Notes under the pieces: model-generated | The model's input: the letters and a program-made list of their open reading frames with translations, nothing else | What the model was told of the DNA's origin: nothing | Databases searched by the model: none | In this document: one piece after another, positions 1 to 5,369 of the stretch | Layout: each line of letters starts with the position of its first letter | Position numbering within the stretch: position 1 is the stretch's first letter | Assembly: GCA_002733155.1 (NCBI GenBank) | Contig: NVUO01000007.1 | Coordinates: forward strand, 101,408-106,776 | Reading direction: 5' to 3' | Origin: Sulfurimonas sp. | GTDB taxonomy: Bacteria; Campylobacterota; Campylobacteria; Campylobacterales; Sulfurimonadaceae | Length of the DNA stretch: 5,369 nucleotides | Made by a program: the position numbers and the translations under genes

Positions 1-143
1 CTGAAGAAATTTCTCAATATTGTGATTCTTCAATAACGCCACCTTTAGATGGCACTGCGAAATTTAACCTACTTGGTCAAGATATGGTAAGAAAAATATT
101 TAGAGACAGTATAGAAGTAGAAATCAAAAAACTAGGGCTTTAA
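1..143 (+). CDS. 3' end of an unidentified protein-coding gene (partial)
   Basis: An open frame enters from the left edge (first complete codon at position 3) and ends at TAA 141-143, giving the last 46 residues of a protein. The visible tail contains TPPLDGTAKFNLLGQDM and a charged amphipathic end, RKIFRDSIEVEIKKLGL. I see no membrane segment, no catalytic motif and no family I can name. It is called coding because the frame is open throughout, its codon use matches the neighbouring genes, and it stops exactly at a transcription-terminator palindrome. It converges with the cbiM-like gene at 170-847 and lies only 26 nt from that gene's stop. Whether it belongs to cobamide metabolism cannot be told from this fragment. 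Confidence 0.6.
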   Translation, partial: EEISQYCDSSITPPLDGTAKFNLLGQDMVRKIFRDSIEVEIKKLGL

Positions 144-151
144 AGCCCTAG
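126..151 (-). terminator. Intrinsic terminator of the cbiM-like gene, overlapping the convergent gene's end
   Basis: Positions 132-151 are a perfect 20-bp palindrome with half-site CTAGGGCTTT. As RNA it would fold as an 8-bp stem (132-139 with 144-151) with a TTAA loop. Read on the - strand, the hairpin is followed at once by six U residues (A126-131 on the + strand), which is the classic intrinsic-terminator layout. It lies about 20 nt beyond the cbiM-like stop codon. On the + strand the hairpin is followed by GTAAAAAGATTTT, so it would terminate the upstream gene less well. The stop codon of that gene (141-143) is inside the loop. Confidence 0.8.
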
Positions 152-169
152 GTAAAAAGATTTTAAGAA

Positions 170-847
170 CTATGCCTTACAAAGTCTTTTATCAAAAAGC
201 ATAAAACATTCATTTGTTTTGTTAAATGCTTTAACTGCAGTTAAGATAACCATGTCAATTATAGGTTCTATTATAACTACACCCATATATACAGATGCAA
301 AAGTAAATACAGAACTTAAATTCTCAGCTCCAAATCCTTGACCGTAAATGGCCCAAAATGCAACCCATGATACTACAGCACCCTGCCATACTACTGACAT
401 TTTTAACATTTGAGAATATGATATATCTTTATATGCAGTCTTAGCTGGAACTATTTTTTTAACAGCTAAGTTTAAAACCAGCATAGATGCAAGTAATGTA
501 GTTACATTAATTCCATACTGAGGTAAATCAAACTGAGCAAAAAATAGACCCTGTATAGCTAAACCAAGTGCTAAACCAATAGCAGCTGGAGCTAAACCTA
601 ATACCAAAAATATACTAGTACCTAAAATAAGATGTACCTCAGATACACCAATTGGATAATGTGGTAAAATCTCAAAAGAGGTAAATACTACTATAGTAGC
701 TATTACACTCTTTAAGATTAAAGATAATAAAGTATTTTCTTTCATGTTGTCATAAGCCAACTTTACACTTAAACCTAATACTCCTGCTGCTGTCCCATAA
801 CTTAGTAGCATTTTTGCCCCTGCTACTACACCTGCTTCTATATGCAT
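170..847 (-). CDS. cbiM: CbiM-like cobalt/nickel transport membrane protein (ECF-type substrate-binding component)
   Basis: This 225-residue, very hydrophobic protein matches the CbiM/NikM family, the substrate-specific membrane part of ECF-type cobalt and nickel importers. It starts Met-His-Ile. In this family the free N-terminus and His2 bind the metal together with a further histidine near residue 70, here most likely His72 in SEVHLILG (His63 is close by). About six membrane segments can be drawn, near residues 12-32, 40-60, 74-102, 113-132, 151-169 and 180-205, followed by a short cytoplasmic tail with Cys214 and Cys223. The ATG is preceded by AAAGGA at a good distance. No cbiN, cbiQ or cbiO follows: the gene ends at a terminator and meets a convergent gene, so the partners are missing or elsewhere. 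Divergence from a cobamide operon favours cobalt over nickel. The family call is firm; the metal is inferred. Confidence 0.85.
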   Translation of the reverse strand: MHIEAGVVAGAKMLLSYGTAAGVLGLSVKLAYDNMKENTLLSLILKSVIATIVVFTSFEILPHYPIGVSEVHLILGTSIFLVLGLAPAAIGLALGLAIQGLFFAQFDLPQYGINVTTLLASMLVLNLAVKKIVPAKTAYKDISYSQMLKMSVVWQGAVVSWVAFWAIYGQGFGAENLSSVFTFASVYMGVVIIEPIIDMVILTAVKAFNKTNECFMLFDKRLCKA

Positions 848-901
848 AGTTATATTTCCTTTAATATTTATATTTAATCTAAGTATTTTACCCTAAAAAA
901 A

Positions 902-907
902 ATTATA
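902..907 (-). promoter_or_regulatory. Candidate -10 box for the cbiM-like gene
   Basis: On the - strand this reads TATAAT, a perfect sigma-70 type -10 hexamer, about 55 nt upstream of the cbiM-like start codon. The predicted transcript would begin near 895 and have a leader of roughly 48 nt. No clear TTGACA-like -35 box is visible, as is usual in Campylobacterota promoters. A weaker alternative, TAAAAT, lies at 884-889. Confidence 0.45.
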
Positions 908-919
908 TTAGATTTATTG

Positions 920-925
920 TATAAT
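920..925 (+). promoter_or_regulatory. Candidate -10 box for the cobamide operon
   Basis: TATAAT on the + strand, preceded by AT-rich DNA with T-rich and A-rich runs. It places the transcript start near 932, giving a leader of only about 16 nt that holds just the ribosome-binding site. It is the only convincing promoter ahead of the five overlapping + strand genes. It sits back-to-back with the - strand -10 box at 902-907, only 12 bp away, so the two promoters must share upstream DNA and probably compete for RNA polymerase. Confidence 0.5.
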
Positions 926-947
926 TCTTACATCAAAAGGATAGCTA

Positions 948-2189
948 TTGCTTAAAAAACTAAAAAATTACTCAAGCACAAATACATTAGTAATTTTAGG
1001 CATTATTCTTGGTGTATTATTTGGTAGTTTTTTACCAGATTTAGCAATAAAACAAAAACTTATTGGTGATATGTTTATATCATTTTTAAAAATGTTAGTA
1101 GTCCCACTTGTTTTTTCTAGTATATATATATCTATCCTAGGTCTTGGCTCCTTAGAACACCTTAAAACTATTGGTCTAAAGACTATATCTCTTTATATTT
1201 TAACTACAGCCTTAGCTGTATTAGTAGCCATATTTGCTATGAATATTTTTAATATTGGGGAACCTGTACTTAGTAAAGGTTTAGAGTTCACAAAAGCTGG
1301 CACTATAGCCCCTTTTTCATTTGAGACTATGATTCTTTCTTTTATACCTACAAATATTTTTAATGCATTATCAAATGGCTCAATGATGCAAATAATAGTT
1401 TTTGCAATTTTATTTGCTATATCTTCATTGTTTTTAGAACCAATACAACAAGAACCCTTAGTTAAATTTTTTGAATCTGTCTCAGAGGCTATGCTTAAAA
1501 TAGCTGAATGGGTTATTTATATGACGCCAATTGGTGTATTTTCACTTATTTCTTATGTAATAGCTGATCAGGGTGTAGATGTCGTACTTGGTTTATGGAG
1601 ATATATATTAGTAGTTATAGGGGTTATACTTTTTCATGCACTAATTACCCTACCAGCGCTTATGGCTTTTATTATTAAAACGAATCCTTATAAATATCTT
1701 TCAGATGTAAGGGAGGCTCCAATTATGGCATTTTCAACTGCATCATCTGCCGCAACTCTACCTGTATCTATGAGAGTAGCAGAAGAGATGGGTGATGTAG
1801 ATTCTAAAACCGCATCATTTGTACTGCCACTTGGAGCTACTGTATCAATGGATGGTACTGCAGCTTATCTTACAGTAGCAGTATTATACATAGCTAACTT
1901 AGCTAGTGTTAGTTTGTCTTTTGCAGACCAAGTCCTTCTCGGCGTTACAGTGGTAGCTCTTAGCGTAGGTGTAGCAGCTTTGCCATCAGCATCACTTGTA
2001 ATGATGGTAGTTATATTAAATCAGATTGGTTTACCAGTTGAGTATATGGCTTTAATAGTTGCAGTTGATAGAATCTTAGATATGGCTAGGACCTCTTTAA
2101 ATGTAACCTCGGACTTAGTGGTTACAAAAATAGTAGACAAACTTGAAAAAATAAATAATAAAAAGAAGAAATATGAAATTTACGAATAA
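948..2189 (+). CDS. Dicarboxylate/acidic amino acid:cation symporter (DAACS family, GltP/GltPh-like)
   Basis: This is a 413-residue inner-membrane secondary transporter of the DAACS (SDF) family, typical in length. Hallmarks in order: the serine-rich hairpin HP1, STASSAATLP (263-272); the TM7 motif LPLGATVSMDGTAAY (293-307); HP2 around LPSASLVMM (345-353); and TM8 DRILDMARTSLNVTSD (374-389). In TM8, Asp374, Asp378, Arg381, Thr382, Asn385 and Asp389 match the substrate and sodium ligands of GltPh. Arg381 (GltPh Arg397) normally grips a side-chain carboxylate, so glutamate, aspartate or a C4-dicarboxylate is the likely cargo. Ser300 replaces the usual Asn of NMDGT. The start is TTG, chosen because AAAAGG precedes it by 7 nt and the next in-frame Met (42) would remove TM1. 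The basic tail overlaps bluB by 17 nt, placing the transporter first in the cobamide operon. Its link to B12 is unclear. Confidence 0.88.
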   Translation: MLKKLKNYSSTNTLVILGIILGVLFGSFLPDLAIKQKLIGDMFISFLKMLVVPLVFSSIYISILGLGSLEHLKTIGLKTISLYILTTALAVLVAIFAMNIFNIGEPVLSKGLEFTKAGTIAPFSFETMILSFIPTNIFNALSNGSMMQIIVFAILFAISSLFLEPIQQEPLVKFFESVSEAMLKIAEWVIYMTPIGVFSLISYVIADQGVDVVLGLWRYILVVIGVILFHALITLPALMAFIIKTNPYKYLSDVREAPIMAFSTASSAATLPVSMRVAEEMGDVDSKTASFVLPLGATVSMDGTAAYLTVAVLYIANLASVSLSFADQVLLGVTVVALSVGVAALPSASLVMMVVILNQIGLPVEYMALIVAVDRILDMARTSLNVTSDLVVTKIVDKLEKINNKKKKYEIYE

Positions 2190-2805
2190 ACAGATACAAA
2201 CTCTACAAGATATTATTTTAGCCAGACGTGATGTTAGAGGTAATAACTTTTTAAGTGAAAAAATCCCACAAGAAGATATAGATAAAATCTTATTCAGCGC
2301 TATTCATGCACCATCTGTTGGTTACTCTCAACCTTGGAAATTTGTTGTTATAGATGATGAAAAAATAAAAAAAGAGATTAGAGAAAACTTTGATATTGAA
2401 AATGAAAAAGCAAAAAACATTTTTAAAGATAAAAAAATTTATAAAGAATTAAAACTAGAGGGAATAAAAGAAGCACCAATAAATATTGCCGTCTTTTATG
2501 AGTATCCAAATGAGCCAACTATTGGAATGACAAGTATAGAAAAAATGGGTGAATATAGCGTAGTTTGTGCAGTTGAAAACATGTGGTTAATGGCAAGGGC
2601 TTTAAATATTGGTCTTGGCTGGATAAGTATCTTAGATGAGAAAAAAGTTCTAAAAACTCTCAATGCCCCTAAAAACACTCAGCTTGTTGCATATTTAGCT
2701 CTTGGTTATGTAGATGAATTTTACAAAGAACCTGAACTTAAAACTGCAAAATGGAAAGATGAAAAAACATTACAAGAGTGTACAGTATCTAATAGATGGG
2801 TGTAA
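2173..2805 (+). CDS. bluB: 5,6-dimethylbenzimidazole synthase BluB
   Basis: This 210-residue protein of the nitroreductase fold matches BluB, which uses O2 to break down reduced FMN into 5,6-dimethylbenzimidazole, the lower ligand of vitamin B12. BluB marks are the N-terminal RRDVRG (18-23), whose Asp20 corresponds to the catalytic Asp of the family (Asp32 in Sinorhizobium), HAPSVGYSQPW (45-55) for FMN contact, MGEYSVVCAVENMWLMAR (125-142), and GLGWISI (148-154), whose Ser152 fits the second conserved BluB residue (Ser167). Ordinary nitroreductases lack this set. The start overlaps the transporter gene by 17 nt and has only a weak AAGAAG-type site, suggesting translational coupling. The stop overlaps the kinase gene by 10 nt. 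Presence beside cobD and cobQ supports the cobamide role. It implies that the host meets oxygen and makes, or can make, benzimidazole-type cobamide. Confidence 0.88.
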   Translation: MKFTNKQIQTLQDIILARRDVRGNNFLSEKIPQEDIDKILFSAIHAPSVGYSQPWKFVVIDDEKIKKEIRENFDIENEKAKNIFKDKKIYKELKLEGIKEAPINIAVFYEYPNEPTIGMTSIEKMGEYSVVCAVENMWLMARALNIGLGWISILDEKKVLKTLNAPKNTQLVAYLALGYVDEFYKEPELKTAKWKDEKTLQECTVSNRWV

Positions 2806-3590
2806 AAACATTAATCTCATTAGATGAATTAAATAAAATATTTCCATCATTTAACTTTATAAAAATAACTCCAACTTACTCTGGTATTATAGACACTACA
2901 TATATAGTTTATACCTTGGATAAAAGTTATATTCTAAAAAAATATGAAAGAGATATACAAACTAAAATAGACCAAGATATAGCTCTTTTATCTGAGCTAA
3001 AATCAGTTGGTCTAAATGTACCAATATGTCTAGAAGAAAATCAATCTTGGTATCTATATGAAAGACTAAAAGGATATCAACCAAGGAATGTACGTTCATA
3101 CCATATTCAAGCTATTGCAAGATTTTTAGCCAAACTTCATAAGCAAACATCTAAAAAGAACTGTGAATCAAATATCATTGTAGAAAAAGAAGTAACTCAT
3201 GCCCTAAGATACACAAAACATAACTTTTACAGATATTACAAAAAATTTGAATTTTTAAAAAAATTTACTCTACAAAATGATGCCCTGATTCATGGTGATA
3301 TATTTAAAGATAATACTGTTTTTGAAGGTACAAAAATTGGCGTATTTGACTTTATAGATAGTTCATGCGGAACTTTTGCTTTTGACGTAGCAGTAGCATT
3401 AGTTGGTTTTGATGCACGCTCGCATAATAATTACTTTATCAACCTGTTTTTAAATGCATATAACCAACATGCTCCAAAAAAACTTCATAAAAAAACTATT
3501 CTAAAAAAGATGAAGATTGCATCTCATTTTTATGCACTTAAACGTGTAAAGAAATATAAAAACACCTTAAGAGCAAAAGAATTATTATGA
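2796..3590 (+). CDS. APH-fold small-molecule kinase, candidate L-threonine kinase for cobamide synthesis
   Basis: A 264-residue protein of the aminoglycoside phosphotransferase (APH)/choline kinase/homoserine kinase type II superfamily. Visible parts: an N-lobe nucleotide loop around YSGIIDTTYIV (28-38), a probable ATP-binding lysine in YILKKYE (Lys48 or Lys49), the catalytic loop LIHGDIFKDN (164-173) with Asp168 and Asn173, and the metal-binding FDFID (184-188) with Asp185. This layout is closest to homoserine kinase type II (ThrB2), although the Lys in YILKKYE is more APH-like. The ATG lies inside the end of bluB with no good ribosome-binding site, so translation is probably coupled. Its stop shares ATGA with cobD, which needs L-threonine O-3-phosphate. 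I infer a threonine (perhaps serine) kinase standing in for PduX, a GHMP kinase not seen here. Alternatives are a true homoserine kinase or an aminopropanol/ethanolamine kinase. The fold is secure; the substrate is inferred. Confidence 0.75.
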   Translation: MGVKTLISLDELNKIFPSFNFIKITPTYSGIIDTTYIVYTLDKSYILKKYERDIQTKIDQDIALLSELKSVGLNVPICLEENQSWYLYERLKGYQPRNVRSYHIQAIARFLAKLHKQTSKKNCESNIIVEKEVTHALRYTKHNFYRYYKKFEFLKKFTLQNDALIHGDIFKDNTVFEGTKIGVFDFIDSSCGTFAFDVAVALVGFDARSHNNYFINLFLNAYNQHAPKKLHKKTILKKMKIASHFYALKRVKKYKNTLRAKELL

Positions 3591-4585
3591 AACATGGGGC
3601 AAATATATACAAATATGCAAAAGATTTAAACATTCATGCAGAAAAAATTATAGATTTTTCTTCAAATATAAACTTCTATAACCCAAAAATTAAAACACAA
3701 GCTACTAATAATATGTTAGTCAAATATGCAGATAGTACTTACTCTGATTTAAAGAATACTATATCTTTAAAATATAAGATAAATAAAAATCAAATCTCTC
3801 TTTTTAATGGAGCTACCTCAGCTATATTTGAACTTTTTAAACATCTTAAAGAAAAGAATGTTTATCTATATGCACCATTATATGGTGAGTATGAAAAAGC
3901 TGTTAAAAAAGATAAAAAAATCTATAAAATAAATAGGTTCAAGGACTTATATAAAAAGCCAAAGAAAGACTCAGTTGTAGTCTTTGTAAACCCATCTACG
4001 CCTGATGGAAAATATTATGATTTAAAAAAGTTATTTGCTATTTGGCAGGAGCAAAAATGTACAATTATTTTGGATGAATCTTTTATAGAATTTGAAGACT
4101 TAAAATACTTTAGAAGCCAAATAGAAAATAATAAAAAATTATATATAATCCAATCTTTTTCCAAATTTTATGCCTGTGCTGGAGTAAGAATTGGTGCTAT
4201 ATTTTCACATAAATCAAACATTAAAAACTTAAGTATACCTATGTGGGCTTTGTCATCTTTTGATGTAGCTTTTTTAAACCAAAGACTGCTAGATTTTGAT
4301 TTTGATAAAAAAAGCAAAAAACTCCATAAAAAAAATAAGAAAGAGCTATTTCAGATTTTAAAAAATTCAAAACTTTTTGATAAAATATATAAAAGTGACA
4401 GTAATTTTTTCCTTACAAAATCTGAAATAGCAGATAAGATTTTCAGCTCTCTTTTAAAAGAAAATATACTTGCAAGGACATGTGGAAGTTTTGACTTTTT
4501 ATCTAATAATTATTTACGTTTTGCAGTTAAAAATAAATACTCTCACAAAAAACTAATAAAAGCACTAAAGAAGATAAAAATATGA
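3587..4585 (+). CDS. cobD: L-threonine-O-3-phosphate decarboxylase CobD
   Basis: A 332-residue PLP enzyme of aminotransferase fold type I. CobD decarboxylates L-threonine O-3-phosphate to (R)-1-amino-2-propanol O-2-phosphate, the linker joined to the corrin ring by CbiB. CobD-type features are the opening HGANIYKYAKDL (3-14), DFSSNIN (23-29), NGATSAIFEL (74-83), FVNPSTPDG (133-141) with PLP-contacting Asn135, DESFIEF (163-169) with Asp163, SFSKFYACAGVRIG (190-203) with Lys193 as the Schiff-base lysine and Arg201 for PLP phosphate, and the C-terminal LRFAV (310-314) with Arg311 for the substrate carboxylate. DESFIEF, SFSKFYACAG and the HGAN start favour CobD over its relative HisC, as does the operon. 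It is somewhat shorter than Salmonella CobD (364 residues) and lacks any C-terminal metal-binding extension. It overlaps both neighbours by ATGA. Use of serine phosphate, reported for a Sulfurospirillum CobD, cannot be excluded. Confidence 0.88.
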   Translation: MKHGANIYKYAKDLNIHAEKIIDFSSNINFYNPKIKTQATNNMLVKYADSTYSDLKNTISLKYKINKNQISLFNGATSAIFELFKHLKEKNVYLYAPLYGEYEKAVKKDKKIYKINRFKDLYKKPKKDSVVVFVNPSTPDGKYYDLKKLFAIWQEQKCTIILDESFIEFEDLKYFRSQIENNKKLYIIQSFSKFYACAGVRIGAIFSHKSNIKNLSIPMWALSSFDVAFLNQRLLDFDFDKKSKKLHKKNKKELFQILKNSKLFDKIYKSDSNFFLTKSEIADKIFSSLLKENILARTCGSFDFLSNNYLRFAVKNKYSHKKLIKALKKIKI

Positions 4586-5369
4586 ACTCACTTAGTATAT
4601 TCGGAACAAGCTCTGACGCTGGAAAATCAACCTTATCTTTTGCTATAACTTATTTACTTCACCACCGTGGAATTAAGGTAGCACCTTTTAAGGCACAAAA
4701 TGTATCTAATAATTCTCAGGTAACTGGTGAAGGAGGGGAGATTGCAATTCCACAATATTTTGCCGCAGAATCTATAAACCTAAAGACTACACCATTTATG
4801 AATCCGATACTCTTAAAGTCTGGCGGAAAGTCTAAAGCTCATTTGATTGTAAATGGAAAAAGTATTGGCAATAAAGATATTTGGTCTTATTACCGTGACA
4901 TTAAAACACTTAAACCAGAGGTAAAAAAAGCATTCAAACACTTACAAACTGAGTACGATTGTATAGTAGCCGAAGGTGCAGGTAGCCCAGTTGAGCTTAA
5001 CTTAATGCATAAGGATCTCTCTAATATCTATATAGCAAATGAATTTGACACAAAAATTATTTTAGTTGCAGATATTCAAAGAGGTGGTGTTTTTGCTTCT
5101 ATATATGGTGTGTATAACTTACTACCAAAAAAGTTGAGAAAAAATGTAATTGGGGTTATTGTAAATAAGTTTCAAGGTGATATGTCTCTTTTTGATGAGG
5201 GTGTTAATATTATTGAAAATAAATTTGCTATCAAAGTCCTTGGGGTAGTTCCATTTAAGCCCTTTAATCTCGGTTTTGAAGACAGTGCATCACTTATGGG
5301 TTATACTCAAGATACATCAAAAAGCATTATAAAAGTAGGAGTAATCAAACTTCCTTTTATTAGTAATTT
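4582..5369 (+). CDS. cobQ: Cobyric acid synthase CobQ/CbiP (5' part, truncated by window end)
   Basis: The first 262 codons of an ATP- and glutamine-dependent amidase that converts side-chain carboxylates b, d, e and g of adenosylcobyrinic acid a,c-diamide to amides, giving cobyric acid. The N-terminal dethiobiotin-synthetase-like ATPase domain is complete: P-loop GTSSDAGKST (8-17), PFKAQNVSNNS (35-45), a MNPILLK-type segment, EGAGSPVELNL, DIQRGGVFAS and VNKFQGD, all typical of CobQ/CbiP. The last residues, KVGVIKLPFISNF, are the start of the glutamine amidotransferase domain, so its catalytic cysteine lies beyond the window. The family is usually near 490-500 residues, so about half is missing. 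The start overlaps the cobD stop by ATGA and is preceded by AAAGAAGA. No frameshift is seen. It is the fifth gene of the operon, and more cobamide genes may follow. Confidence 0.93.
   Translation, partial: MNSLSIFGTSSDAGKSTLSFAITYLLHHRGIKVAPFKAQNVSNNSQVTGEGGEIAIPQYFAAESINLKTTPFMNPILLKSGGKSKAHLIVNGKSIGNKDIWSYYRDIKTLKPEVKKAFKHLQTEYDCIVAEGAGSPVELNLMHKDLSNIYIANEFDTKIILVADIQRGGVFASIYGVYNLLPKKLRKNVIGVIVNKFQGDMSLFDEGVNIIENKFAIKVLGVVPFKPFNLGFEDSASLMGYTQDTSKSIIKVGVIKLPFISN

Larger units (their letters stand above)
848..947. other. Divergent intergenic control region
   Basis: This 100-bp stretch separates the cbiM-like gene from the transporter gene. It holds the two candidate -10 boxes, an AAAGGA ribosome-binding site for the - strand gene (about 857-863) and AAAAGG (935-940) for the + strand gene. 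A 7-bp inverted repeat, AATCTAA (876-882) with TTAGATT (908-914), spans the - strand promoter and could be an operator, but in DNA this AT-rich it is weak evidence. No cobalamin riboswitch is seen: there is no B12-box-like GC-rich segment, and both leaders are far shorter than the roughly 200 nt such an element needs. Confidence 0.55.

Noticed and set aside
25..60. GCCAC and GGCACTGCG segments resembling part of a cobalamin riboswitch B12 box
   Set aside because: They lie within the coding 3' end of another gene, do not complete the B12-box consensus, and precede a convergent gene rather than a B12 gene on the same strand.
1071..1073. ATG at codon 42 as the true start of the symporter
   Set aside because: It would delete the first membrane segment. 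The upstream TTG has a well-placed AAAAGG and gives a normal family length.
948..2189. Assignment of the symporter as the serine/threonine transporter SstT, which would have fitted threonine use by cobD
   Set aside because: The TM8 motif is LDMARTSLN with Arg381, as in glutamate/aspartate carriers; SstT lacks this arginine, and its TM7 reads NMAGA instead of xMDGT.
2496..2678. 60-codon open frame on the - strand, antisense to bluB
   Set aside because: It lies wholly inside the well-supported bluB gene, has no recognisable motif or ribosome-binding site, and looks like a shadow of the coding strand.
2796..3590. Aminoglycoside resistance phosphotransferase
   Set aside because: The APH catalytic motifs are shared by the whole superfamily. 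The sequence is closer to homoserine kinase type II, and the setting is an operon for cobamide synthesis with no mobile-element signs.
3587..4585. Histidinol-phosphate aminotransferase (HisC) as an alternative to CobD
   Set aside because: The HGAN opening, DFSSNIN, DESFIEF and SFSKFYACAG motifs and the position between a kinase and cobQ all favour CobD.

Overview
The window is AT-rich, with A/T-heavy third codon positions. It carries most of a late-stage cobamide (vitamin B12-type) assembly operon on the + strand, with a CbiM-type metal-uptake gene transcribed away from it on the - strand. The base composition, the low-complexity Lys/Asn/Ile-rich proteins and the short A-rich leaders fit Campylobacterota (a Sulfurimonas- or Arcobacter-like bacterium). 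This placement is inferred from style; no marker gene in the window proves it.

Layout: (1) Positions 1-143 hold the 3' end of an unrecognised + strand gene. Its stop codon sits in the loop of a perfect palindrome, which serves as the terminator of the convergent gene. (2) Positions 170-847 (-) encode a stand-alone CbiM-like cobalt/nickel membrane component. (3) Positions 848-947 are a 100-bp divergent control region with two back-to-back TATAAT -10 boxes and no room for a cobalamin riboswitch. (4) Positions 948-5369 (+) hold five tightly packed genes whose neighbours all overlap (17, 10, 4 and 4 nt): a DAACS dicarboxylate/acidic amino acid symporter, bluB, an APH-fold small-molecule kinase, cobD and cobQ (cut by the window end at the start of its glutaminase-type domain).

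Together the + strand genes account for making the lower ligand (BluB: FMN to 5,6-dimethylbenzimidazole), supplying the aminopropanol phosphate linker (a kinase, then CobD decarboxylation of L-threonine O-3-phosphate) and amidating the corrin side chains (CobQ). The divergent CbiM would bring in cobalt. The most interesting point is the kinase. It is not the known GHMP-type threonine kinase PduX, but resembles homoserine kinase type II/choline kinase-like APH proteins, and it is translationally coupled to cobD. It is a good candidate for a non-orthologous L-threonine kinase of cobamide synthesis. The transporter at the head of the operon is an unexpected partner and has a substitution at a conserved sodium-site residue.
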